This document shows, one piece after another, positions 8,053-16,780 of a stretch of 64,000 bases of DNA (within the stretch, counting starts at the first letter, position 1; each line of letters begins with the position of its first letter). The position numbers were made by a program, and so were the translations under genes. This stretch comes from Carthagonibacter sp032251515 (GTDB lineage Bacteria > Gemmatimonadota > Gemmatimonadetes > Palauibacterales > Palauibacteraceae), in the NCBI GenBank assembly GCA_032251515.1, contig JAVVDU010000009.1, positions 1 to 64,000 of the forward strand, given 5' to 3'. The notes below the pieces were generated by a model, which had not been told where the DNA came from, did no database searches, and saw nothing but the letters and a program-made list of their open reading frames with translations.

Positions 8053-9786
8053 CTACGGCTGGGCGCGCTCCGAGGATGTCCGCGTGGCGCGGTCCGCGTC
8101 GGGCAGGGTGAACCACACCGTCGTGCCCTCTCCCAGGGCGCTCCGGATCCCGACCTCGCCGCCGTGCGCGGCCACGAGGTGCTTCACGATCGCGAGCCCC
8201 AGACCCGTGCCGCCGGCCTCGCGCGAGCGGGCGGCGTCCACGCGGTAGAAGCGCTCGAACACGCGCTCCTGCTGCGCCTCGGGGATGCCCGGGCCTTCAT
8301 CGGACACTTCGACGCGGACGCCGGCTCCGTCCCGGCCGGCCGCGAGCCGGATCGTTCCGCCCTCGGGGGCGAAGCGGACGGCGTTGTCGAACAGGTTGCA
8401 CAGCACCTGCACGAGGGCGTCGGGATCCGCCCGGACCTGCGTGCCGCCCGGGGAGGCGATGTCGAGGCGGAGGTTCCGTCCCGCGGCGGCGGGCTCGAGC
8501 GAGCGCCACGCCTCCTCGACGAGGGTGCGCAGGTCCTGCTCCGACGGCTCGGGCCGCCAGGCGCCAGACTCGATGCGGGCGAGGTCGAGCAGGTCGTCCA
8601 CGAGACGCTGCATCCGGATCACGTTCGCGAGGATCCGTCCGGCGAACTCGCCCGTCCGTTCCGGCGACGCCTCTTCCTCGACCAGCGCCTCGGCGAACGC
8701 CCGCACGGCCGTGAGCGGCGTCTTCAGCTCGTGCGACACGTTGGCCACGAAGTCCCGGCGCATGCCCTCCATCTGGCGCGTGCGCGTGAGGTCGCGCAGC
8801 ACGAGCAGGGCCCCGTCGGCGAGCGGCAGCGCGCCCAGCACGACGGTGCGGTTGCCGAGCTCCGACTCGTGCCGGGACGCGGTGCCGGCCAGCGCCGACT
8901 CGATCGCGACGCGGTTGCCGGGATCCCGGAACAGCCCGATGACGCGCTGTCCCTGCAACGCGGTGCGTCCGACGCGGGCCTCGAAGGCGGGATTCACGCG
9001 CCGGATCGTACCGTCCGCCGCCACGACCGCGAGACCGTCGTCGAGGCGCTCGAACGCGGCCGCCAGCTCCTCGCGTTCCTCCTGCGCCGTCTCCAGCCGG
9101 TCGGCCAGGCGGCTCGCCGCCTCGTCGACGGACTGGCCGATCGCGGCCAGCGGTCCTCCGCCCTGCAGTCCCGTCCGTTGCGACAGGTCGCCCGAGCCGA
9201 GGTCCCGGAGCACGTCGCGGATCCGCTGCACGGGCGCGAGGCGGAAGCGGTGCAGCACGCCCGACAGCACGGCCAGCAGCAGGAAGGCGAGCAGGGCGGT
9301 CGCGACCGCCACCTGCCGGGTGCGCACCAGGTACTCGCGGGCCTCACGGGTCGGCTGGGCCAGGCGCACCACGCCCCGCTCGTGCGGCACGGCCACGTAC
9401 AGGTAGCGGAGCGACACGGTGCCACTGGCCCGCGTGTCGCGGCCCGGGCGACCCTCCAGGGCGGCCCGGACTTCCGGCCGACTGGCGTGGTTCTCGACCG
9501 ACGGGATCCGGCCGGTGTCGACCTCGGAGTCGCCGAGCACCCGGCCGTCCGTGTCGATCAGGGTGACGCGCAGCGACGTGGCCTCGCCGAGGCGGTCGGC
9601 GAGCGCATCCGAGAAGGGCTCCTCGCCGAGCAGCGACGCGAGCCCGGCCGCCGTGTGCGTGAGCTGCAGCGCGGCGCGGTCCTCCAGCCGCGGTCCCAGC
9701 TCGCGCTGCACCCACAGGAGGAACAGGCCGAACGGGAGGGCGACCGCCGTCGCCAGGAGCAGGAAGGTGCGGCGGCTCGAGATCAC
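8053..9786 (-). CDS. phoR: Phosphate-responsive sensor histidine kinase PhoR
   Basis: 577 residues. A membrane helix near the N-terminus, an extracytoplasmic sensor region (about 30-165), a second helix near 175-195, HAMP (about 197-250), PAS (about 255-340) and HisKA follow in order. H352 is in VSHELKTPLTAV. The HATPase_c domain has N (CNLFDNAVRF), G1 (DEGPGIP) and G2 (GGTGLGLAIVKHL) boxes. Start is GTG overlapping the phoB stop (GTGA). Upstream residues open in this frame belong to the phoB region. The PAS-HisKA architecture and pairing with an OmpR-type regulator next to pst make PhoR the best call. The large periplasmic loop is longer than in E. coli PhoR and resembles Bacillus-type PhoR. 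Confidence 0.92.
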   Translation of the reverse strand: MISSRRTFLLLATAVALPFGLFLLWVQRELGPRLEDRAALQLTHTAAGLASLLGEEPFSDALADRLGEATSLRVTLIDTDGRVLGDSEVDTGRIPSVENHASRPEVRAALEGRPGRDTRASGTVSLRYLYVAVPHERGVVRLAQPTREAREYLVRTRQVAVATALLAFLLLAVLSGVLHRFRLAPVQRIRDVLRDLGSGDLSQRTGLQGGGPLAAIGQSVDEAASRLADRLETAQEEREELAAAFERLDDGLAVVAADGTIRRVNPAFEARVGRTALQGQRVIGLFRDPGNRVAIESALAGTASRHESELGNRTVVLGALPLADGALLVLRDLTRTRQMEGMRRDFVANVSHELKTPLTAVRAFAEALVEEEASPERTGEFAGRILANVIRMQRLVDDLLDLARIESGAWRPEPSEQDLRTLVEEAWRSLEPAAAGRNLRLDIASPGGTQVRADPDALVQVLCNLFDNAVRFAPEGGTIRLAAGRDGAGVRVEVSDEGPGIPEAQQERVFERFYRVDAARSREAGGTGLGLAIVKHLVAAHGGEVGIRSALGEGTTVWFTLPDADRATRTSSERAQP

Positions 9787-10484
9787 GCGTCGGCGTCCGG
9801 CGTGCGGAAGCGGTATCCGACCCCGCGCACCGTCTCCAGGAGTTCGCCCGGCTCGCCGAGCTTCGAGCGCAGGCGGGCCACGTGCATGTCCACGGTCCGC
9901 GTCTCGATCTGCGCGTTCGTCTGCCACGCGGCCTGCAGGAGCTGGCGGCGGGTCTGCACCCGGCCCCGGCGCTCCAGGAACACCTCCAGCAGGCGGTACT
10001 CGAGCGGCGTGAGGTCGACCTCGCGTCCCTGCGAGAAGGCCCGGTGCGCCTCCCGGTCCAGCTCCACCTCTCCCACTCGCAGCGAGCGGCTGGGGACGAC
10101 GGGCTCGGCGTGCGTGCGGCGGAGCAGGGCGCGGACGCGGAAGATCAGCTCGCGCGGGCTGAACGGCTTGGTGACGTAATCGTCGGCCCCGAACTCGAAG
10201 CCGCGGATCCGCTCCTCTTCTTCCTGCCGCGCCGTGAGGAGGATCACCGGAATCGCGGCGGTGCGCTCGTTCTGACGCAGGCGCTTGAGCACCTCGTAGC
10301 CGTCGATCCCGGGGAGCATGAGGTCGAGGATCACCACGTCGGGCCGCTCCTCGGCGGCCGTGGCGATGGCCGACGGGCCGTTCACGGCCGTGCTGACCCG
10401 GAAGCCCTCCTTGCTGAGCTGGTAGACGAGGATGCTCAGGATGTCGGGCTCGTCGTCCACCACGAGGATCCGAACGTCGGACAT
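9783..10484 (-). CDS. phoB: Phosphate regulon response regulator PhoB
   Basis: 233 residues. The receiver domain has acidic D10/D11, phospho-acceptor D54 in VILDLMLPG, T84 and K106 in YVTKPFSP. The OmpR/PhoB winged-helix domain ends in RTVDMHVARLRSKLGEP...VRGVGYRF. It activates pho genes by binding 11-bp direct repeats. Three such arrays lie in this window. It is preceded by two small unknown genes (the nearest stop is 4 bases upstream) and overlaps phoR, so all four are probably one operon. Confidence 0.95.
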   Translation of the reverse strand: MSDVRILVVDDEPDILSILVYQLSKEGFRVSTAVNGPSAIATAAEERPDVVILDLMLPGIDGYEVLKRLRQNERTAAIPVILLTARQEEEERIRGFEFGADDYVTKPFSPRELIFRVRALLRRTHAEPVVPSRSLRVGEVELDREAHRAFSQGREVDLTPLEYRLLEVFLERRGRVQTRRQLLQAAWQTNAQIETRTVDMHVARLRSKLGEPGELLETVRGVGYRFRTPDADA

Positions 10485-10488
10485 CCGG

Positions 10489-10785
10489 TCAGCCCTGCAG
10501 AGTCGTCAGGATGCGGCGGAGCATCGAGGCGGGAAGCTCGGCGGCCCGCCGCAGGAGTTCGGCCTCGTCCTCCTCCACGAGGATCGCCTCGCTGTCGTGG
10601 CGCTCCTCGCCCCGCCGGAACGAAACGCGGCCGCGGCACAGGTCGGGTGCGGTCCGCTCGACGAGCACGAACACCTGCCAGCTCTCTTCTCCGTCCACCA
10701 GCGACCCCAGCTCGAACTCGCGGGCCGAGGCATCCCAGATGTGGAGCTGGGGAGGCGATCCTCGTCCGGGCGTGTCTTCGTTCAC
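10489..10785 (-). CDS. Uncharacterised 98-residue protein in phoBR operon
   Basis: 98 residues from a GTG that overlaps the stop of the 135-residue gene (GTGA). I do not recognise it. The N-terminal half has a strand-rich pattern (LHIWDASAREFELG, SWQVFVLVERTAPDLCRGRVSFRRG). The C-terminal half is a helical, acidic segment (LVEEDEAELLRRAAELPASMLRRILTTLQG). No signal peptide or membrane helix, so it is probably cytoplasmic. The stop lies 4 bases before phoB, and the overlap structure suggests a fixed partner of the two-component system or a plain passenger gene. Function unknown. Confidence 0.75.
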   Translation of the reverse strand: MNEDTPGRGSPPQLHIWDASAREFELGSLVDGEESWQVFVLVERTAPDLCRGRVSFRRGEERHDSEAILVEEDEAELLRRAAELPASMLRRILTTLQG

Positions 10786-11189
10786 GCGTCCTCCGCTTCC
10801 TCGGGCGGCCCGGGCCCGGCCGCGGGCTCCGTCTCGTCCTGCCCGTCCAGGGCCTCCTTCCAGAGTCCCAGGAGGAGCGGCTCGAACCGCTCGGGGTGGG
10901 CCCGGTACTCCGCGGCCCACTCCTCGAACTCCGGCAGCGGGACGCTGTCGCGCAGCCGGCGCGTGACGAGCCGCATCTTCGACTGGAAGCCGAGGGCCGC
11001 CAGATCGGCCCCCTCCTCGCGGGCGGCTTCCTCCAGGAGACGGTAGGTCTGCTCGTCGGTCAGGGAAAGAAAGACCTCCGAGATGCGGGCGGAGCAGTAC
11101 TCGATGTACTTGGCCCGCACCTCCGGATCACCCCGCCCGGGCGGTGGCGGAACCGCGGCCTGCTCCTTCTCCCCCGGATCATCCCGCAC
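10782..11189 (-). CDS. Uncharacterised 135-residue protein heading phoBR operon
   Basis: 135 residues, not recognised. A Pro-rich N-terminus (about 1-25) is followed by a predicted helical body containing EVRAKYIEYCSARISEVFLSLTDEQTYRLLEEAAR and LVTRRLRDSVPLPEFEEWAAEYRAHPE. The tail is acidic and Gly/Pro-rich. No membrane segment. First gene of a four-gene operon with the 98-residue gene, phoB and phoR. A sigma-70-like promoter sits about 65 bases upstream. Confidence 0.75.
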   Translation of the reverse strand: MRDDPGEKEQAAVPPPPGRGDPEVRAKYIEYCSARISEVFLSLTDEQTYRLLEEAAREEGADLAALGFQSKMRLVTRRLRDSVPLPEFEEWAAEYRAHPERFEPLLLGLWKEALDGQDETEPAAGPGPPEEAEDA

Positions 11190-11254
11190 GTCGCTACCCG
11201 CCTCACGAGGCCGTTTCGCGTGCCGGGGTTCCCGGACAGGAACCCTCCGAAGCG

Positions 11255-11283
11255 GATGTAGCGGGCCGCCGGAGGAGCGTCAA
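11255..11283 (-). promoter_or_regulatory. Sigma-70-like promoter of the phoBR operon
   Basis: On the minus strand TTGACG (11283-11278) and TACATC (11260-11255) are separated by exactly 17 bases, ahead of the 135-residue gene. The -35 overlaps the stop codon of the small 68-residue gene. No 11-bp repeat array is seen here, so phoBR may be expressed constitutively at a basal level. Confidence 0.5.
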
Positions 11284-11486
11284 GCGCTCCCGGCGGGAAA
11301 CGATGCGGGATCGGGGCCGGAGCGGTCCAGGGCCCGGCGCAGCTCCTGGAACACGGCCCGCCGCGCGAGCCCGTAGCGCAGGACACGGTTCAGGTAGTCG
11401 GGGTCGCTCCTCGACACGTCCTGCACGGATTCGGCGACATCGACGGGAAGCCGGACGACGAGATCGACGGAGCGGGAGTCGTGCAT
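11280..11486 (-). CDS. 68-residue ribbon-helix-helix-like protein
   Basis: A small protein starting at the ATG at 11486, with GGAAGG about 10 bases upstream. Its layout is strand (SVDLVVRLP), helix (VDVAESVQDVSRS), helix (DYLNRVLRYGLARRAVFQELRRAL), then a Pro-rich tail. This is the plan of ribbon-helix-helix DNA-binding proteins such as CopG/Arc, although the match is by eye only. No toxin gene is adjacent. It is transcribed away from the TonB-receptor unit across a shared 550-base regulatory region. Confidence 0.6.
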   Translation of the reverse strand: MHDSRSVDLVVRLPVDVAESVQDVSRSDPDYLNRVLRYGLARRAVFQELRRALDRSGPDPASFPAGSA

Positions 11487-12033
11487 GCTGGACGTACCTT
11501 CCCCGGGAGGGTGATGCGAATCCGAAAGTTTCCGAGGTCGCGTGCCGCGTACCGCCTCTGCGTGGGCCGGGAGCCCGTTGCCGGCTGCGACGAGATCGAC
11601 TCTAGTGCGCATCCACGCCCGGAGCAAGCACGGCGGTGCGCAGGGTTGCAGGGCGGAACCGGGTAAACTTCTTTTTCGCAACCGTTTCCGTGTACGTGGA
11701 AAACGGCGAACGAGTGTGGATTGCGCGTGCACCCTCCTGGCGGTCACCGGGCCGACGCCCCACGAGACCGCGCCATGTCGCGCCTTCGTGGCATCACGGG
11801 GCGGGTCACAGCCCGCGAGCCCGAGCTGATTTTTCGAAAAATACCGCCCTTCACGTTCGGGCTTTGTTACACTCCCATCACAATCCCCGTACGGCCCCGT
11901 TACGGGCGACAGACGCGACGTTCACACCCCCGGGCGATCCTCCGGTCAATCCCGGTCGCCGCATCGAGGACGCGCCGCTGCGTGCGGCGCGAACGGCGAC
12001 CGCGTTTCCGCTTCACGGAAGAGGTGCTGGCAG
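11487..12033. other. 547-base divergent regulatory region
   Basis: Lies between the small RHH-like gene (-) and the TonB-dependent receptor (+). It contains the six-unit 11-bp repeat array at 11864-11925 and two less GC-rich patches (about 11663-11710 and 11827-11885). I see no gene. A GAAGAGG-like site precedes the receptor ATG. Confidence 0.65.
11864..11925 (+). promoter_or_regulatory. Putative six-unit PHO box array for TonB-receptor unit
   Basis: Six 7-mers spaced exactly 11 bp apart on the plus strand: TTGTTAC, CCATCAC, CCCGTAC, CCGTTAC, GACAGAC, CGTTCAC (starts 11864, 11875, 11886, 11897, 11908, 11919). Every unit ends in AC. The fourth is identical to the core of the arrays upstream of the pst operon. 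Orientation is toward the receptor gene, whose ATG is 108 bases downstream. It is the longest of the three arrays and the main evidence that the receptor and lipoproteins belong to the phosphate regulon. Confidence 0.75.
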
Positions 12034-14859
12034 ATGAAGTCGATGGCGCGCGTCGCACTCGCCGGAGTGCTCTCCCTCCTGATCTCCGGCGCGGGGCAGG
12101 CGACGCAGGCACAGGAATCGACCGGGCGGATCGTCGGAAAGGTCGTGGACGCGTCCACGGGCCGGGCGATCGGCACGGCGCAGGTGGTGGTGACCACGAC
12201 CGGCCGGCAGGTCCTGACCGACCTCGAGGGCCGGTTCTTCCTCGATCGGGTTCCGGCGGGCTCGCACACGGTGCGCGCGAGCGTGCTGGGCTACGGTCCG
12301 AAGGAGGTGACGGACGTGCGCGTCCTCGCCGGGCAGTCCACCAGTCTCGACATATCGCTCGCGCAGACCGCGATCGAGATCGAGGCGATCACGGTGACCG
12401 CGACGATGGAGAGCGGCGCCACGGCGTCCCTGCTCGACAGGCAGAGGAACGCCGCCGCGGTCACCGAGGCGGTGGGAAGCCAGGAGATCGCCCGCTCGCC
12501 GGACTCCGATGCCGCGGAGGTGGCGGCCCGGGTCAGCGGGGTGACGGTGGCCGAGGGCCGATACGTATACATCCGCGGGTTGGGCGAGCGGTACAGCCAG
12601 ACGTCGCTGAACGGGTCTCCGATCCCGAGCCCGGAGCCGGAGAAGGAGGTCGTGCCGCTCGACCTGTTTCCCGCCGAGTTCATCGAGAGCCTGACGACCC
12701 AGAAGACCTACACGCCCGATCGACCGGGCGAGTTCAGCGGCGGGTCGGTGGACATCGTGAACCGCGACTTCCCGTCCGAGTTCACCTGGAAGCTGTCGCT
12801 CGGAAGCTCCGTGAACACCGAGAGCCAGTTCCAGGACGGGTTCCTGCGCTACCAGGGCAGCGGCACCGACTGGCTCGGCATCGACGACGGGGCGCGCTCG
12901 GTGCCCGGCGAGGTCGAGGACGCCGGCCTCGGAGTCGGCGGGACGCGCCTGCCGGCGAACGATCCGGCCACGGTGCAGGCGGCCGGTCAGGCGTTCGCCC
13001 GTCGGCTGCCGCAGTTCGCGCCGACGACGAAGACGAACCCCGCCAACGTGGACGTCGGCGCCTCGATCGGAGATCGGACCACCCTGTTCGGCAAGGACTT
13101 CGGCTACTTCATCGCCGGGAACTACGGGCAGAAGTTCCTGCAGCGGCAGACGGAGTTCGAGCGGAAGTGGCGCGCCGCCGCCTTCGATCCGCAGTTCGCG
13201 GACGCGTCTTCGCCGAACGTGGACCTCGCCTTCGAGCGGGGGATGCGCGAGGTGGCCTGGGGCGGCCTGGCCAACTTCAGCTTCCTCGCCTCGCCCGCGA
13301 ACCAGCTCGATCTCCAGGCGATGCTGAACCGGAACACGGATGACGAGGCGCGGCTGTACACCGGCCCGAACCGCGAGGACCTGGGCGCCGAGACGTTCAG
13401 CGAGCGGCTGCGCTTCCAGGAGCGCAGCCTCCTGTGGGGACAGCTCTCCGGCAAGCACGAGCTGGGGGGGCTGAACTCACGGGTCGACTGGCGCTTCGCC
13501 GCGGCCCGCGCCGACCGCGAGGAGCCGGCCCTGCGCGAGACGGTCTACACGCGCACCTTCGGCACCAGCGAGCCGTTCACCCTGAACGGCGACACGGGCG
13601 AGAGCGGGCGCTACTTCTACACGGACCTCGTGGACGAGGACCTGAGCGCCGGTCTCGACTGGACGTGGGACTTCGGCGGCTTCGAATCGCCGGCCTCGCT
13701 GAAGGTGGGCGGCGCGTGGCGCGACCGGACGCGGGATTTCGCGGCGCGGCGCTTCCGCTGGAACTTCACCTCGGGCATCACGAGCCTGGACGACGTGATC
13801 GCGAACGGCGTGATCGTCGGAACGGCGCCGCGCGGACCGAACGAGCTCCAGCTCACCGACATCGTCGAGGCGGGCGACCAGTACGACGCGGACGAGCAGA
13901 CCGTCGCGGGCTACGCGATGTTCGACGTCGCGCTCGGCGGTCGCCTGCGGGCCGTGTTCGGCGCGCGGATCGAGTCGTACGAGCTGGATCTCACGACGCC
14001 GGACGGGCTCGGCGGCGCAGTGCCGCTCAGCGACCTGTCCGAGACCGACGTGCTCCCCTCGCTGAGCCTGACGTACGCCCTCGGGGACGCGATGAACCTG
14101 CGGGCGGCGGGCAGCCGGACCGTCGACCGGCCGGAGTTCCGCGAGCTGGCCCCGTTCCAGTTCACGGAGGCCTCGAGCCTGCGCCAGTTGCGGGGGAACC
14201 CGGATCTGGTCGTGGCCGACATCTGGAGCGCCGACCTGAAGTGGGAGTGGTTCCCGCGGGCCGGCGAGGTGCTGTCGCTCGGCGCCTTCTACAAGTACCT
14301 CGACCGGCCCATCGAGCAGGTGTTCTTCGCGGCCGCCTCGTCGCTGTACTCCTTCCAGAACGCCGACGACGGCTACCTGGCCGGGCTCGAGGCGTCGGTG
14401 CGCAAGCGGCTCGACTTCAGCGATTTCTGGAGTCACTTCACCCTGGGGGCCGGGTTCAGCGTCATCGACTCCGAGGTGAACGTCATCGCCGAGGGCGGCT
14501 TCAACCCCACGAACCTCTCGCGGTCCCTGCAGGGGCAGTCCCCGTTCACGGTGAACGGGAGCCTGCTCTGGATGTCGGCCGGCGGCGACACCGAGCTCGG
14601 TCTGTTCTACGCCGTGTTCGGCGAGCGGATCGAGGCAGCCGGCGGCTCCGGTGTGCCCGACATCGAGCTCGAGCCGCGCCACCAGATCGACTTCACGCTC
14701 CGCCAGCGGCTCACTCCGGCGATGAGCGTGAAGCTGAAGGCCGAGAACCTGCTCGACGAGCCGTTCGAGTGGACGCAGTCGGCCAACGGCATCACGCGCA
14801 CCCAGCGCTTCTACGAAGTCGGACAGACGTTCTCGGTGTCGCTGTCCTACGGCGGCTGA
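12034..14859 (+). CDS. TonB-dependent receptor with carboxypeptidase-regulatory-like domain
   Basis: 941 residues. Signal peptide to about residue 27, then a carboxypeptidase-regulatory-like/CNA-B-type domain (about 30-115) typical of FCB-group receptors. The plug (about 120-235) carries VYIRGLGERYSQTSLNG, PSPEPEKEVVPLDLFPAEFI and KTYTPDRPGEFSGGSVDI. A 22-strand type barrel follows, ending in VSLSYGG. It imports a ligand across the outer membrane using TonB-ExbBD energy, and no tonB is in this window. The PHO-like array upstream and pst/phoBR next door suggest a phosphorus-containing ligand. The downstream lipoprotein gene (86 bases away, no terminator) is probably cotranscribed and may be its surface partner, as SusD is for SusC, although it is not SusD-like. 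Confidence 0.9.
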   Translation: MKSMARVALAGVLSLLISGAGQATQAQESTGRIVGKVVDASTGRAIGTAQVVVTTTGRQVLTDLEGRFFLDRVPAGSHTVRASVLGYGPKEVTDVRVLAGQSTSLDISLAQTAIEIEAITVTATMESGATASLLDRQRNAAAVTEAVGSQEIARSPDSDAAEVAARVSGVTVAEGRYVYIRGLGERYSQTSLNGSPIPSPEPEKEVVPLDLFPAEFIESLTTQKTYTPDRPGEFSGGSVDIVNRDFPSEFTWKLSLGSSVNTESQFQDGFLRYQGSGTDWLGIDDGARSVPGEVEDAGLGVGGTRLPANDPATVQAAGQAFARRLPQFAPTTKTNPANVDVGASIGDRTTLFGKDFGYFIAGNYGQKFLQRQTEFERKWRAAAFDPQFADASSPNVDLAFERGMREVAWGGLANFSFLASPANQLDLQAMLNRNTDDEARLYTGPNREDLGAETFSERLRFQERSLLWGQLSGKHELGGLNSRVDWRFAAARADREEPALRETVYTRTFGTSEPFTLNGDTGESGRYFYTDLVDEDLSAGLDWTWDFGGFESPASLKVGGAWRDRTRDFAARRFRWNFTSGITSLDDVIANGVIVGTAPRGPNELQLTDIVEAGDQYDADEQTVAGYAMFDVALGGRLRAVFGARIESYELDLTTPDGLGGAVPLSDLSETDVLPSLSLTYALGDAMNLRAAGSRTVDRPEFRELAPFQFTEASSLRQLRGNPDLVVADIWSADLKWEWFPRAGEVLSLGAFYKYLDRPIEQVFFAAASSLYSFQNADDGYLAGLEASVRKRLDFSDFWSHFTLGAGFSVIDSEVNVIAEGGFNPTNLSRSLQGQSPFTVNGSLLWMSAGGDTELGLFYAVFGERIEAAGGSGVPDIELEPRHQIDFTLRQRLTPAMSVKLKAENLLDEPFEWTQSANGITRTQRFYEVGQTFSVSLSYGG

Positions 14860-14944
14860 CCGCCACGGCACGGACGGCGTTTCCACGGGCCCCGACGGCG
14901 AACGCAAACCGACGGGCCGAACCCCTCAGCAGAGGAAGAAAGAG

Positions 14945-16777
14945 ATGAACTGGAGGAGACTGTCGAAGTTCCTGCCCCTCGTGGCCGTCGTCACGATGGC
15001 CGCGGCGGGATGCGGCGACGACGATGACAATGGCGGAGGCGGGGGAACGGGGCCGACGGCGCCCGGGACGCCGGCCGGCGTCCAGGCCACCGCGATCGAC
15101 TCGGTGAGCCTGCAGGTGACGTGGACGCCCGGTTCCGGGGCCACCTCGCAGCGGGTCGAGCTCACGGCCACGGGCGAGGCGGACCGCGAGCAGACCTTCG
15201 CCGACGGGACGACCGTCTCGGCGACCTTCGACGGCCTGACGCCCGGCCAGTCGTACACGGCCCGGGTGTTCGCGATCAACAGCGTGGGGACGACGCCGAG
15301 CGGCACCGCGTCGGTGACGCTTCCCGGGGGCGACGGCGGCGGTGGCGGCGAGACGTTCGTCGTGGTGACCGGCACCATCTCGGCCGATGCGACCTGGACG
15401 TCGGACAAGGTCTGGGTGCTGGACGGCCCGGTAATCGTGGGCACGGACTGCGGCCCGGACCCGGCGAACCCGCTCGGGACCTGCAACTCCGTGGAGCTTA
15501 CGATCGAGCCCGGAACCACGATCACCGCGCGGCGGCAGGCGACGAACCCGAACGTCCGCTCCAGCTTCCTGATCGTGACCCGCGGCTCGCGGCTCATCGC
15601 CGACGCCACGGGCGCCAACGGCGTCCGCCCGACCGAGGCGCAGACGATCGTGTTCACGAGCGACGCGCCCCGCGGTCAGCGGGCCCGCGGCGACTGGGGC
15701 GGTCTCGTCCTGAACGGCCGGGCCCCGATCAACGCGGGCGCCGAGGCGTCGGGCGAGGGCGACTCCGGCCTGTTCGGCGGCGTGGACGACCTGGACAGCA
15801 GCGGCATCCTGCGCGGCGTGCGGGTCGAGTTCGCGGGCGACGACGTCACCGCCACCGACCAGCTGAACGGGATCGCCTTCCAGGGCACCGGGGCGGGGAC
15901 GACGGTCGACTTCGTCCAGGTCGCCTACAACGAGGATGACGGCACGGAACCGTTCGGCGGCAGCACGTCCCAGACGCACGTGGTGACCACGGGGATCGGG
16001 GACGACAGCTTCGACGGCACGGACGGGTACCGTGGCTTCATCCAGTTCGCGATCGCGCAGCAGCGCGCGGACGGCGCGGACAACGGCCTCGAGCTGAGCA
16101 ACAACGGCGACGACGAGACGGCCGCGCCCCTCAGCACGGCGATCATCGCGAACGCCACCCTCGTCGGGGCGAGCAAGGGCGCGATCGGCGCGCTCGGAGG
16201 CGGGAGCGACATCGGGATCCTGCAGCGGGAGGGCTCTGCCTGGCGGGTCTACAACACGATCGCGACGAACTTCAACGACTCGGGCTTCTGCGTCGAGGAT
16301 GCCGTCACGATCTCGCGGGCCGACGCGGCGATCGCCGGGAACACCACCCCGGGCGAGCACCTGGCCGTGACGAGCTCGATCCTGTGGGCGAACGTGAGCC
16401 GCACGGACGACTCGGACGTGACCTTCGCGGACGCCTGCGGCGACGGCTACGACATGCAGACGTTCTTCGAGACGCCGGCGTTCAACAACCTGGTGGCGGA
16501 CCCGGGCCTGCCGGCCTCGGCCACCGACATCGGCAGCCTCATGGCGCCTCCGGGCTTCACGCCCGCCGCCATGCCGATGGGCTACGTGCCGTTCGACGTG
16601 TCCACCCTCAACAACGAGGGCGGCGCGGGGATCATCATGCCCACGGACGGGCGCACGCTCCAGGCGACCAACTACGCGGGCGCGATCGCGCCGGGCGACG
16701 CCGATCCCTGGTACGTCGGCTGGACGATCTGGGCGGAGGATGGCTCGGATTCCCGCCCGAACGAGTTGGGACAGTAG
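14945..16777 (+). CDS. Fibronectin-III / beta-helix surface lipoprotein
   Basis: 610 residues. Lipobox AAGC with C23, followed by a Gly/Asp linker. A fibronectin type III domain spans about 42-128, then a Gly-rich linker. A long region rich in short strands and turns (LFGGVDDLDSSGILRGVRVEFAG, TVDFVQVAYNEDDG, NGLELSNNGDD) looks like a right-handed parallel beta-helix. I see no catalytic motif of a known phosphatase or phytase. The Asp/Asn-rich turns could bind calcium. An AGAGGAAGAAAGAG site precedes the ATG. It probably sits on the cell surface and works with the TonB-dependent receptor. Function unknown. Candidates are a substrate-binding module or a novel esterase. Confidence 0.8.
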   Translation: MNWRRLSKFLPLVAVVTMAAAGCGDDDDNGGGGGTGPTAPGTPAGVQATAIDSVSLQVTWTPGSGATSQRVELTATGEADREQTFADGTTVSATFDGLTPGQSYTARVFAINSVGTTPSGTASVTLPGGDGGGGGETFVVVTGTISADATWTSDKVWVLDGPVIVGTDCGPDPANPLGTCNSVELTIEPGTTITARRQATNPNVRSSFLIVTRGSRLIADATGANGVRPTEAQTIVFTSDAPRGQRARGDWGGLVLNGRAPINAGAEASGEGDSGLFGGVDDLDSSGILRGVRVEFAGDDVTATDQLNGIAFQGTGAGTTVDFVQVAYNEDDGTEPFGGSTSQTHVVTTGIGDDSFDGTDGYRGFIQFAIAQQRADGADNGLELSNNGDDETAAPLSTAIIANATLVGASKGAIGALGGGSDIGILQREGSAWRVYNTIATNFNDSGFCVEDAVTISRADAAIAGNTTPGEHLAVTSSILWANVSRTDDSDVTFADACGDGYDMQTFFETPAFNNLVADPGLPASATDIGSLMAPPGFTPAAMPMGYVPFDVSTLNNEGGAGIIMPTDGRTLQATNYAGAIAPGDADPWYVGWTIWAEDGSDSRPNELGQ

Positions 16778-16780
16778 AGG

